DNA of 64,000 nt from Theobroma cacao (lineage: Eukaryota > Streptophyta > Magnoliopsida > Malvales > Malvaceae): NCBI RefSeq assembly GCF_000208745.1, contig NC_030852.1:3223315-3287314 (forward strand), given 5' to 3'. The notes under the pieces are model-generated. The model had not been told where the DNA came from and searched no databases. It saw nothing but the letters and a program-made list of their open reading frames with translations. Positions 1 through 11,039 of the stretch are shown here, one piece after another. Each line of letters starts with the position of its first letter. Within the stretch, counting starts at the first letter, position 1. The translations under genes were made by a program, and so were the position numbers.

Positions 1-190
1 TAAGGAATCTTTAATGAAATCATGATGCATTCTTTTTCAAAACAATGCAATTTGTTTCTGTTCTTACTAAAAACCCCTCATCAAGCCCTTAAATGATTGA
101 TCATTTAAAAATCATGAATCCATACACAACGAACCATTTGAAGAATAAAAGCTTCAATGATACATAAGCAAGTCAAATATGACAATGAAT

Positions 191-710
191 CTTCGCTGCA
201 GCGGAAAGGCATTCTTGCTGCAGCGAGAATGAATTTTCATTGTAGCGACGTTGGGATTTAGTTATTAGCTGAACGAGGGTTTCTCAACTGGTCGAGGGTT
301 TCTCACTAAACCTCCCCATTTTAAACTTAACTCATTTAATCCTTAATGTTGGAAGTCTATGCTCTGATATGGTAGCAAAGAAGTGAAAGATAGGGCAGCA
401 ATTGGACAAGATAGGAGACCAAAACAGAAGGTTTTTCGCCGCAGTGAGATTGAATCTCGCTGCAGCGAAATTGTAACCCAAAAATAGAAGGTGTCTCGCT
501 GCAGTGAGAAAGAATCTCGCTGTAGTGAAATTCAGCTGATGAAACAGAGAGTTTCTCTAGATTTCTTTTTGCTACAGCCAAAAGCTACAGTGACTATCTC
601 GCTACAGCGAAATACATTCTCACTGCAGCGAGAACCAGTTCTGGTGAAGGTTCTCAAACTTGAGAGTTTCTCACTGCAGCGAGAAAGAATTTCGTTGTAG
701 CGAAAATAAA
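191..710. repeat. Array of near-palindromic CTCGCTGCAGCGAG motifs
   Basis: About ten copies of a core close to TCGCTGCAGCGA (itself a perfect palindrome) lie at 192-203, 214-227, 238-247, 435-448, 455-469, 495-509, 514-528, 599-611, 620-633, 671-684 and 690-703, with single-base variants (ctacagcga, cactgcagcg, cgctgtagtg). They sit in pairs separated by a few bases, often flanked by gagaa or gaaa. Two copies are also in the related LTR at 4150-4186. The position within the LTR suggests a U3-region repeat; function is unknown. Confidence 0.75.
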
Positions 711-922
711 GCAACAAGAGAAAAGTTTTCCCTCACTCAACAAAAGGCCATCCTACTAAACCAACAAAATAAACATACAACACATGAAAATTCCTAAAGT
801 GCAATGCATCAAATTTCTCATATATGTCAATCATATATCACATTCATAAGTTTTCATTTCATAAGTCTAGATGTGCATAATTACATAGATAAACATCAAC
901 ATCATCATAATCACACCCGGCT

Positions 923-1100
923 CATTTACATCCCCCCACATCGTGCACATAGCCGGCACCATCGTGTGCATCCCCCCACATCGTGCACAATCAGTGTCAT
1001 CGTGTACATCCCCCCACATCGTGCACATAGGCACTATCATCATCCATCTCTCACATCACCATTATCACCGGCATGTGCATCCCCCCACATCGTGCACACA
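923..1100. repeat. Minisatellite in LTR, cccccacatcgtgcac core
   Basis: Four copies of a core catccccccacatcgtgcac occur at about 928, 969, 1008 and 1078, with variable spacers rich in atcgtgt and cggc. The units are 40 to 70 bp apart. Reading frames through it give spurious His/Pro-rich peptides. A different minisatellite occupies a comparable place in the related minus-strand LTR at 8040-8240. Confidence 0.75.
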
Positions 1101-2575
1101 CACGATTACAGTCATTATACACAATATCATTCATCATGCACAACACACACATATATATATCATCATACTGCAATAGTGCATGAATCCATAGCAATCACAT
1201 ATCACAACATAAAACCATTTTGCAAAAGCTTGTTCCCAAGGCACTTGTCTTTATGAAAAACTTGATAATTCATTCAAATGGGTGGCAAATACATTATATT
1301 TCCCAAAACAAGTTTTGAAGGCAGTCCACTCACCAATTGATTATAGAGCCTTTAGATGACTCCAATTCCCCTAATTGTCCAAATGGGATGATGGGGCTTC
1401 CTTAGAACCTAGGATCACATTAGCATAAGCAATAGATCAATTTACACACTATGAACCCTAAAAGCTATTTCTTAGCTAGTTTTCAATTGCCACATTAAAT
1501 GGCTATCTATGTTCACTATCTTAATCACTAAAAAGTAATGAACATACTCAACAATAAAACAGCTCATAATCCCAATTACTAGCCATTTTCTACAGCTAAA
1601 AATCAAGCTTAGTTCATCACTTACCCTAGGGTTCCTTTATAGTCAAATTCTCTTCCAATAGCTTTCAAATAAATAGTGAAATTTTCTCTTTCTCTTTCTA
1701 AAACGTCCAACTAGTGAGAGAAAGTATGGAAACAAAATTTATCAAGGGTTTTGAAGTGAGAGGATGAAAGAATTCAAAGGTTCTAGTCAAAAGGGCTCAA
1801 AGGTATGAAAACTAGAGCTAGAGAGAGAAAATCATGCAAGCTCCATATCAAGCTTCCATGGAGTTTTGAAGAAACGTGAGAGAGGATAAGGGAAGAAGAA
1901 GACCAGCTGCTGGAAAATCTCTAGAAGCTGCTGGAAATTCTAGATATTTATAGCCAATCTTATCCATTCCCTTAAAATTACGAAAATGCCCCTTCACCAA
2001 TTAACTTATTCTCCTCCAATATTTTATGCAATCTTTTTGCTCTTTTAATACTAAGACAAGATCCATAATGGTCTAGACATGTTCGGGTTCATAAAAACTT
2101 AAAATTTTAATCCGAGGTGAAAAATGACCATTTTGCCCCTGTTATGAAAATTATTAAAACTTCTAGTTTTCTTCATGTTTTCATCAGCACACATCATTTA
2201 TGCAATCTTATACCCATTTAGACCTTAAAATATCATAAAACTTTCTTCTGAAAGCTTATTAGAGAAAATAACGAAACTACCCCTGGCTCGTATTATTACA
2301 TCTATACTTAGTTACAAGCTTATAGAGGTTAGGGTCTCACAGTCCCGTTGGTTTTCTAAGTCCCAATGGTTTTTTTTCCTTTTTAAAGTACTATATGCTT
2401 ATCACTTTCAGAAACAAATAGGTGTTGAAAGGCTTACTAAAAACTTCCCCTTTCAATCAATTCAAGGGTGATAGGCTCTTTAAGGAAGCAAAAGTAAAAT
2501 ATGTGGAAGATAAAGGAACTTGAAAACAAGGGGCATGATACAAAGGTACCTAGGAATAACCGACAAGATACTTAA

Positions 2576-3258
2576 GGGGGTTTTACCACTTTTGTTAACA
2601 ATCTTCCACCACAAGTAGGTAGACAATTGTTGAGGAACATTAGAAGTCAGTTAAGGGCAGTTATTGATGTCTTTATATCACAAAAAAGGTTTGTTCGTTG
2701 TCTTTGTTTTAAGTTCTCAAGGTACGATAATGCAAATAAGGCAAGGAAGGTGGTGGAAAGCATTAATGGCATCTAGTTGCTCAATTATAGAATCTATGAA
2801 AATCTTGCCCAATTTAATCCAAGGGAAATTTATTGGCAGGAAAAAAGGGGTAACCTTAACTCATTTAATTTGGTGAGTAAAGGAGAAGTTAGCTTAATCA
2901 GGGAGAAACAATTAAGTAGAGTAGAAGCTTTAGGGGGAGAAAGGTGTTACCTTAACACTTTAATAGGGAATTTGAATACAATATTAAAGGAAATGTCAAA
3001 GGATCCAAAAAATCCAACAGAACCAAAATAGTTTAATATTGAGAATTGTAATAGTTTTGTCTCAAGATTATTAGTAGTGTTGCATTAGTTGGAAGAATCT
3101 ATGGTGGAAAAATGTAAAGAGGATCATTATCCAGAATTTATTATGGACAATCTAAACGAGGAAGGTGTTAGAGGTTGTTAAAATAATTAGCTCAAGTAAT
3201 ATGGCAATTCCAAAATGAGGTGAATTGGAATCTTTGAAGATTTTTGCAAACATGAAGA
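2576..3258 (+). pseudogene. LINE-type RRM-containing gag (ORF1) remnant
   Basis: Read in one main frame with a few stops and shifts, the stretch starts with a segment like the first half of an RRM (TTFVNNLPPQVGRQLL, then VIDVFI), continues with a decayed RNP1 (RFVRCLCFKF) and helix (NANKARKVVESINGI), and then FNPREIYWQ, a signature after the RRM in the plant LINE ORF1 family. Further on, LEESMVEKCKEDHYPEF (3090-3145) matches the next conserved block of the same family. Such proteins bind the element RNA. There are in-frame stops near 2770, 3029 and 3088, and the 3' half is lost where the SIRE-like LTR begins. The family call is from memory of the motif order; no search was run. Confidence 0.7.
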
Positions 3259-3602
3259 TTTATGTAATTGCAAGTGTATGTGAGTTTGAAAAACCTTTCC
3301 AATATGTTTTTAGCACAATCAACTTTCTAAGCTAATCCTCAACACAACAAATTTTGAGTGTAAAGAGAGAAAAATTTGCATATGATATTTTTATAAAGGT
3401 TCAGTTCTATCTATGTTCTCTCGCTTAACAAGCTAAGGAGTTTGAATCTACTATTGAATAAATACCTTTTCAAGGTTTAAGCACAACCTTTATAAATCTT
3501 TTCATGGATAAGGTTTAACCCTTCTACCTTTCCAGTGGTTAAGGTTTAACCACTCAAACTACCTTTCAAGGGTTAAGGGATAACACCACTCAAATGTATA
3601 AT

Positions 3603-6350
3603 TGTCACGACCCAATTTCCCGGGCCATGACCGGCGCATGAGCTCAATGAGCATAGCTCACTAAGCCCAAGTAAGCCTATCCATTTACCTTTGCTTAATA
3701 AATTTATCATATCATGCATACACACACACCTTTTTTTTTTTGAATGTGAACATAGCCAAAACACAATGGCATTATCGATAATAATAAACATGCACTATAC
3801 CAGTCATGTATTTAGCAATTTACATTGCATACATATATTCACATTGTTAGATTGTATTTATAATACAAAAGGACCCATGAATTCCAGCGGAGACATTTAC
3901 AATAAAAGGGATTACTATCGAATGCCAGACACATACCCAGGAGATGCACTACGGGGACTCCTCGATCTAGGGTCCAACAGTCACTTGATCTGAAAACATG
4001 AATTTTTATAAAACGTGAGTACAATACTCAATGAGTGAACAAGGAAGGGAACAAGCAACAATTAGGGAGAATTTAAAATCATGAAACACTTGTTTCAAAA
4101 CAATACAATTTAGTTCATTCCTATTTAAAACCCCTCCAAACCCCATAATTTTTCGCTACAGCGAGCATAAATTTCGCTGCAGTGAAAACAAAGCAACAAG
4201 AGAAACATTTTTCCTCACTCAACAAAAAGCCATCCTGCTAAACTAATAAAATCAACCTAAAATTCATGAAAATTCTCAAAGTACAATGTGTCAACTTTCA
4301 TGTACATTACAACCATAAATCATTGTCCATCAATTTGCTATATCACACATATTTACATATGTGTATATATATATATATANNNNNNNNNNNNNNNNNNNNN
4401 NNNNNNNNNNNNNNNNNNNNNNNNNNNNNNNNNNNNNNNNNNNNNNNNNNNNNNNNNNNNNNNNNNNNNNNNNNNNNNNNNNNNNNNNNNNNNNNNNNNN
4501 NNNNNNNNNNNNNNNNNNNNNNNNNNNNNNNNNNNNNNNNNNNNNNNNNNNNNNNNNNNNNNNNNNNNNNNNNNNNNNNNNNNNNNNNNNNNNNNNNNNN
4601 NNNNNNNNNNNNNNNNNNNNNNNNNNNNNNNNNNNNNNNNNNNNNNNNNNNNNNNNNNNNNNNNNNNNNNNNNNNNNNNNNNNNNNNNNNNNNNNNNNNN
4701 NNNNNNNNNNNNNNNNNNNNNNNNNNNNNNNNNNNNNNNNNNNNNNNNNNNNNNNNNNNNNNNNNNNNNNNNNNNNNNNNNNNNNNNNNNNNNNNNNNNN
4801 NNNNNNNNNNNNNNNNNNNNNNNNNNNNNNNNNNNNNNNNNNNNNNNNNNNNNNNNNNNNNNNNNNNNNNNNNNNNNNNNNNNNNNNNNNNNNNNNNNNN
4901 NNNNNNNNNNNNNNNNNNNNNNNNNNNNNNNNNNNNNNNNNNNNNNNNNNNNNNNNNNNNNNNNNNNNNNNNNNNNNNNNNNNNNNNNNNNNNNNNNNNN
5001 NNNNNNNNNNNNNNNNNNNNNNNNNNNNNNNNNNNNNNNNNNNNNNNNNNNNNNNNNNNNNNNNNNNNNNNNNNNNNNNNNNNNNNNNNNNNNNNNNNNN
5101 NNNNNNNNNNNNNNNNNNNNNNNNNNNNNNNNNNNNNNNNNNNNNNNNNNNNNNNNNNNNNNNNNNNNNNNNNNNNNNNNNNNNNNNNNNNNNNNNNNNN
5201 NNNNNGAAATAAAAACAATCCCCCATTGATATTCAGCCCTCATGGTTCGGCCAACAAGGAACCCTAGAGAAATTGAATATTTCTTTTGTGTTTTTGTTCA
5301 TAACCATGCTTAACTATCCCTAAACACTAACATAGTCTAAAATCAAATTATTCCAACAACAATTCCTCTTCCATACCCATTTTTCAGAATTGAATTCATC
5401 ATGATAACTCAATATTCAACCATGGTAAATCAAGAACAAAAGCATGGGTAAGCTAGGTATCAAGAGAATTAAAGAAATTTTAACTTACCTAGCTTGTTTC
5501 CTTGATTTCTTCACTTTTTCTTTAAATTTCCACCTAGGTTTTCTTGTTTCTCCTTTTGTTCTTCCTTTTTCCTTGTTGCTGGATGCCTAGGCCGAATATG
5601 GTGAGGGAATTGGGGATTTAATGGGCTGATTTCTATAGAAAATAATAAAATAATCAAGCATGCCATGTGTCACATGCTTATTGGCCCAATTTTTAACTTT
5701 TTGACTTGTTCTTCTTAATTTTTCGCCACAAATATTCTGGTATTTATCCAATCCTACCACAATTAAAATCCCTTGGTCTTGACAAGTGTTGGGGTAAAAT
5801 TTTACTGATTTGCCCCCGGGACGAAAAAATTACGATTTTACCCTTATACTCTGAAATGTACCGAAATCTCATTATTTCTACTTTTCAACCTAAAATAACA
5901 CTAATATTGATCAATATTAACCAAATGGGGTTAAAAATTGTTTTAAAAAATTTCCGTTTAGTCCTCTAGTGGTAAAATTACCATTTTACCCTTGTGCTCC
6001 ATAAACGCCGGGAATCACAATTTTTCACTGCTAAACATCATTTTATACTCCAATAATCATAATTATATTTCATATAATTATTCTTGATCAAATGTGATCA
6101 AATCTTGGCTAAAAATCTTCATTTTATCATCAAATGGTAAAATGACCGTTTTGTCCCTAATTGGTCAATTTTCTGATGGACTCCAAACTGGACCTTAAAC
6201 TCCAAATCACTATTCTAAGCCATTCTGTTGGTTTTAAAATTTTCAAATTCCTCTTAGAATTTCTATTTGAACTAGTTTAAGGCTCGATTTAAGTTAGTTG
6301 TATCACTCGGTACAATATCGTCTTTTAATCGAGCTTGACAGGGTCTCACA
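3603..6350 (+). mobile_element. Solo gypsy-type LTR with ATAAT target duplication
   Basis: The element begins TGTCACGACCCAATTTCC at 3603 and ends GACAGGGTCTCACA at 6350, so it has TG...CA termini. The five bases before it (3598-3602) and after it (6351-6355) are both ATAAT. No internal coding region lies between the ends, so it reads as a solo LTR of about 2.7 kb, although 826 bases are unsequenced. Features inside are two GCTGCAGC-type motifs (4150-4186), a branch with AACTTACCTAGCTTG (5481-5495), and several blocks of the taccattttaccctt type. Solo LTRs come from recombination between the two LTRs of a full element. Confidence 0.85.
4380..5205. other. Assembly gap (826 N)
   Basis: Unknown bases only. 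The gap starts at the end of a (TA)n run (4363-4379). Reading frames running through it have no meaning. Confidence 0.99.
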
Positions 6351-7010
6351 ATAATAATGAAGAAGAAATAGTAAAAATGCCTCTCTAAGGCTAATTTGCT
6401 TAATGGGTACACTAATTTTCAGAGGCAATAAATGAAGAATGAAATAAATGAATCTTAATAATAAATGTATAGTTGAAAACTTTTGATTTTAGAGAAAGAG
6501 TGAAGAAAAGATGTTGATTTGTTGCTCTCTAGTGAAAGAGTTGTTGTTCTTGGATTTTTTACTTTGTAAATGTGTTTTGGAACCTCAATTGATAGTTGTA
6601 GAGCCTTTTAGAGTTGTTGGGGTGCATTTAATGTAAAAACTAGACATTGGTTGCCTTATAATCATACTTAACGATCATAGGGATCAACCCTTCACGCTGT
6701 AAAATTTGAATTTTGTTATGAGGGGACTTGATATCTTCAAGGTGGAAACCAATCCTTACAAGGCAACAAGGGATCATTTGCTCTTGGGTTAAAAAGGATC
6801 GATCACTTAGGATTTTGGGATCTATCCCTACAACTCAAATTTGAAAATTACTTTGCCTTGAACCCTTTATCATACCAAAACACTTCCACACTTCAAATCT
6901 AAGTATTTAGGAGTTTTTATACTCATCAAAATTCATTTCAAAAACTTATTAAATCAATTTTGATAATTTGATTTTATCATTTCAAAACTAAGCTAAAGTT
7001 TAAAGCTAAT

Positions 7011-9316
7011 AGGGGTATTGCGATAAAAAGAGTTTCTAGAGATAGAGTATTGGTGTCATTTAAAGATAACCTACAAAAGTAGAAATTCTTGCTAGACAAT
7101 TGGTCAAGTCTAAAACAATGGCAAAAAAATTTTAAAATGTGATCAAAAAATATGGTGATAGGGAAGAGAAGGTGTGAGGGTTTAGATTAGTTTTCTTTTA
7201 GGTGTAAGGGTTTTCAAGTTGATTTTCTTAAGATAAGCTCACCAAGGTAAGTGTGAACTAGAATTAAGTAAATGGTAATATGAACTATGGACTAGAGAAA
7301 CTTATGAGCTAAACTAGAGTTTGAGAAAAATGTGATTGTTGATTTCATGTGTTGTTTGGTTTAGGATCCATTATAGCTCCAAGAGCTAAAAGCTAAGGGA
7401 GGTTGGCTAGGAGTTTGGCTAGGTGGCGTTGAGACTTTGCTTAGCAACATACTAGGTGAATGGATATGATTGAAAACTAGTTTTATATGAAAAATTATTT
7501 TTGAAAGCTAACTTTCAAAATTATGTGTTGAGTTTTAAGGTGTAAAGATTATGATGTATGATATATATTGTATGTAAATATGTATATGTATATCTGCATT
7601 AAGTAGTTTTCAAAGGAAAACATGTTATGTCAAATTGAATGTTTTCGAGTATGTTGATGCTCAAAGGCTTGCCAAGTCAAATATCGGTGTGACATGATGA
7701 AATGTTTAAGTTGAGATGTGAATGGTTTAGTGTGTTTAAACGTTAAACATGATATGTTAAGACGTAAAAGTTTAAGCAGCCGATGTGTTAAGTTAGACAA
7801 TATGTTAATGATGTACATGAGTTGCTGTTAGTTGAGTTGAAGGGTGTGATTATGTTGATATATGAAAGTGTAATGTGTTTAGAATGTTAAGGCACGATAT
7901 GTTAAAATGTTAAAGCTAAATGAGCAAAAGTAAAAAGAACATGAAAAATGTGCTAGAGCTATGTAACTTACCAATTGTGTTGTGAATGTGATATTGAGAT
8001 GAAATGTGTATGAATGATATAGCTCTAGCAAGGATGACAATGTTTTTCCCACCTGTAAGGGCTTCGACATATCTTATATGTCAAATAGGGATGGTAGTGT
8101 TGTTACCACCTATAAGTTATAGCCCATATAGGGATGGTGGTGTTGTTCCTACCTGTAAGTTATAGCCCATGTTAGGACAATGGTGTTGTTCCTACTTGCA
8201 ATTCATAGATGGTAGCAAGTAGGGATAGTGGTGCCATCCTACTTGCAATTCTCACATGTAACAACCATGATAGGCGTATGTATGAGTTGCTAGACGTTTT
8301 CAGGAACTCGTTATGTATGCTTGAAATGTGCAATGTAAGTGCACTTTAAATGATTGTTTAAAATGATTTTGCCCAAAGATGGGGAATTTTTGTGAAATTA
8401 TGTTTACAAGTGAGAGTATTAGGTGTAACATTGGTGCCTCAAAGAAGCCTTAAGAGTTGGCTAAGATGGCAGAAGGATTAAAAGGATTGAAAATGCCTAA
8501 GTGCGAGAAAAAGTGCAAAATATGAATGAAGTATTGATACCTTTATAAAAGGTATCGATACTTGTTCATCAGGCATGACTTTCAAAAAGGGTTCTCAGAA
8601 AAAAGTATTGATACCATTGATATAAGTATGTATACCTTAAGCTAAATCAAGGACAAAAGGTATTTTGTCCCATTTACAATCTAGTTTCTAAAAACATATG
8701 AGATGCAAATTGTTTTTACATGGGAAGGCCCCATTAACATGATTTATAGCCAAAAGTGATTTGAAAAGGTATAAATGTTTTTATTGCATCATAATTTCAT
8801 TTTAGAAATAAAAATTGCATGATTTTAAGGGAAAAGAGCATGGTTTATAAATTCTTACACTATGTATAGCTTGTTCCCTTCTTATGTCCTTCACTGAGTA
8901 TTGTACTCACATTTTCAAAATTTCATGATTTTGGTTTTCAAATCCAGAGATAGTTGGATCATAAATCGAGGAGTGTTTTCTTGATTGATTGGTTGGAACA
9001 TATGGCATTCAGTTAGCAAACCCCCATAAAAGTCTTTCTGCTGTACAGTGAATATATACTTTGTATGAGCTAGACTTCTAGCATGGTATTTGTTGTGGCC
9101 ACAAGTTGGCATTGTGTAAGACATTATATACACATTTGTATGTGTATAACTGTAATGATTAAGGTGTTTATGAGAAATTAGTTTCCCATTCACGGGCATG
9201 TGATTCAAAGTGTATGATGATGACTACACAGGATTGTATCTATGAGGCTTGCTAGGTCTAGTGGGCTAGCCTATTAAACCCAAGTGCTAATCACAACCCA
9301 GGATTGGATCATGACA
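7011..9316 (-). repeat. Diverged gypsy-type LTR relative, minus strand
   Basis: On the minus strand the sequence starts at 9316 with TGTCATGATCCAATCC, like the start of the LTR at 3603 (TGTCACGACCCAATTTCC), followed by a similar run on cccaagt and agcctat. The phrase cactgagtattgtactcac at 8891-8909 is the reverse complement of gtgagtacaatactcaatg in that LTR (4014-4032). A minisatellite lies in the same relative place as in the first LTR. The far end is not resolved; 7011 is only the edge of the neighbouring LTR. No genes are seen; the small frames here have no recognisable content. Confidence 0.6.
8035..8255. repeat. Minisatellite, gggatggtggtgttgtt core
   Basis: Four to five units of about 50-60 bp alternate a part like atagggatggtggtgttgtt with a part like cctacctgtaagttatagc. 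Copies start near 8036, 8088, 8130, 8171 and 8222, becoming more diverged to the right (ctacttgcaattc replaces cctgtaagttat). Confidence 0.75.
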
Positions 9317-9384
9317 CAATTGTTGTCATTTCTTGGGTGCACAATGTTGGTTAGAGACCATGGGACAAATGGAGTTTCTATAGT

Positions 9385-9850
9385 GGCAGATCCAAGATTA
9401 TATAAGAGGGGTGGCGAGTAATCATACAACATCATGGATCGGGTCAGTAATTCGATTCGGAGTAAAAAATTAATCATTTTTGAAATAAAATTAAATTATA
9501 ATATAAAATTTCATTAACAATTTAAATATAAATTTTTAAATTCACTAATATAAATAGACATAAAGTATAAAGAAAAATTAACATTAGATTTTCACATTAG
9601 ACATTGTAAGCTATACTTGATGTGCTTTCATGCTTTCAAATTCATCTATGACTAAATCAATGTTAATGATCCTAACAATCTGATTCTTAATGTAAAAGAT
9701 AAGTAAACTAACAAGAAAATTATCTTCCATCTCACTATGCAATCTTGTCTTTACAATTTTCCTAACTGAAAATGCACGTTATATAGTTGTTATAAAATCT
9801 GGAAAGGTTACGATAAGTCAAACCAATCGATCTAGAAAAGGATATACAAT
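9385..9850 (-). pseudogene. hAT-family transposase, C-terminal fragment (zinc finger MYM/TTF type)
   Basis: On the minus strand, 9850 down to 9611 reads like the end of the hAT dimerisation domain: a segment like TFPDFITT, then RAFSVRKIVKTRLHSEMED (family pattern ERAFSAMKxVKTxLRxxM) and a last part ending IDEFESMK before a stop. Stops replace some residues, so it is dead. Downstream, 9385-9400 on the minus strand has tggatctgccact, a phrase I associate with the 3' region of such plant genes. hAT transposases cut and paste DNA with 8-bp duplications; no terminal inverted repeats were identified. The rest of the gene is missing or dissolved in the repeat at 9834-10345. Confidence 0.7.
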
Positions 9851-10345
9851 TGATTTTTCTATCTCTAACATTAACTGGCATAGCATTAAGAGAGTTGAAA
9901 CACTTTGCAAACATGGAACTTGCTTAATATCAAGTTCAAATGCTCCAGTTCATATTTCATATGTAATTAAACCATCTAGAAGAAAATATACAACTGATTT
10001 TTTTGCCTTGAACTTTAATTGCATAGCTTTGAGAAAGTTAAAACACTTTGCAAACATGGATCTCACATAATATCAAGTTCAATTTTATCAATCTTGAATA
10101 ATTAAATCCGTCTTTAGGATCAACAGATGAGTTAAGGAAAAAACGAAAAAAAAGAAAAGAAAAATAATTCTAAAATTTGGGCCTACTTGAGCTAAGGAAA
10201 AAAAAAACATGGATCTCGCATAATATCAAGTTCAATGTCATCAATCTTAAATAATTAAATCCATCTTTAGGATCAAATTATGAGTTAAGGAAAAAAATTA
10301 AAACAAAAATAATAAAAATAATTCCAAAACTTAGGCTAAATGAGC
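9834..10345. repeat. Three-unit degenerate tandem repeat
   Basis: A block with cactttgcaaacatgga and taatatcaagttcaa occurs at 9899-9940, 10038-10083 and again in part at 10207-10235. The last two units also share taattaaatccatctttagg and gatcaa, then gagttaaggaaaa. Unit spacing is about 140-170 bp. It is followed by A-rich stretches (10135-10200, 10280-10360). Confidence 0.75.
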
Positions 10346-10561
10346 TAAGGAAAAAAAAAAGAAATATAATTTCAAAATTTGAACTTATAAGCGATTGAAC
10401 CTAGGCATTCAAAATTTAGATTTAATTCTTTACCACTACTCTAAATCAACTCTTTTGATTTATTTAAGGGTGGAGAAGTTATATTTTCTAACTTTTATAC
10501 ATATAAAAATAGAAAAATAAAAACCGATGAGATTGTTTCTCTTATGTTATCACTTAGAGGA
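10346..10561. other. AT-rich non-coding stretch
   Basis: No conserved frame, repeat or signal was recognised. It separates the hAT-derived repeat from the possible LINE tail. Confidence 0.5.
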
Positions 10562-10660
10562 ATGACTTTAATACATAATCTATGGGAAGGGAATTCCCTT
10601 GTGGATGCTCTCGCCAAATATGGTGTTGATAGGGAATCTCAGTTTTCAGCATGGTGGTAA
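10562..10660 (+). pseudogene. Possible LINE RNase H C-terminal tail
   Basis: A 32-residue frame from 10562 to a TAA at 10658 contains EGNSLVDALAKYGVDRE, then SAWW at the stop. Plant LINE pol proteins end in an RNase H domain whose last helix reads like xNxxADxLAKxGxxR, so this is a plausible 3' tail. It is short, and the upstream domain is not recognisable. The following 10661-11030 (3' untranslated-like, no poly(A) tail identified) has no other feature I can name. Confidence 0.4.
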
Positions 10661-11039
10661 TTCTGATTTACTATCCATCTACAATGGCTTTCGATTTATG
10701 GTGTTAACCTAAGCTCATTTGCTATCTAGCTTTGCCGTCATATGCAGGTTTGTTTATATTACCATATTCTATGTAATATAGCTTATCATTCCTCGTATGC
10801 TAGCTTATGCTTTTGCACCCTTTAGTGTTGGTAGACTTTTTTGAACAGCTTCAACTGAACCTTACTGCTTATAGTAGTGCATTAATGAAATCCCACTTTT
10901 TCACTGAGAAAAAAAATATACAATCAACACCACAAAGCCATGATTTCATTTGTGTTACAAGAATGCGCACTAAACCAAGAAATACCTAACTCATTAAGAT
11001 CATCTAACTCATAATCATCAATCAAATTTACTTTATGCG

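Larger units (their letters stand above)
1..2341 (+). repeat. Gypsy-type LTR, 3' portion (5' end outside window)
   Basis: The stretch ends in AGGGTCTCACA at 2341, the same terminus as the complete solo LTR at 3603-6350. Blocks align with that copy: the stretch 40-100 (aaaacaatgcaatttgtttc) matches 4095-4140, and 700-830 (aaagcaacaagagaaa, then cctcactcaacaaaa) matches 4190-4330. The 3' part has the motif tgaccattttgcccctg near 2127, which recurs in the other gypsy LTRs here. No coding capacity is seen; the His/Pro-rich reading frame at 804-1256 is a minisatellite artefact. Because the left end is cut, I cannot say whether this is a solo LTR or part of a fuller element. Confidence 0.75.
3259..7010 (-). 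repeat. SIRE-like copia LTR, minus strand, split by a solo LTR
   Basis: The left part (3259-3602) has the phrase aaggtttaagcacaacctt followed by degenerate 40-bp repeats with caaggttaa, matching the SIRE-like LTR at 58250-58400. The right part (6356-7010) resumes after the inserted solo LTR and ends at agtttaaagctaat, the reverse complement of the family start (TGTTAGCTTTAAA), with a decayed terminus. Both edges are approximate. No coding sequence is seen. It follows the LINE gag remnant directly, so the LTR may have landed in that gene. Confidence 0.5.

Noticed and set aside
804..1256. Long His/Pro-rich open frame of 150 codons
   Set aside because: It is made of minisatellite units in an LTR; another frame over the same units is also open.
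4266..5267. Long open frames of about 300 codons on both strands
   Set aside because: They consist of unknown bases in an assembly gap.
7011..9316. Perfect left end and target duplication for the minus-strand gypsy-like LTR
   Set aside because: CAATT follows the right end, but I found no LTR terminus with CAATT on the left; the CAATT at 7098 is not next to a TG...CA end.
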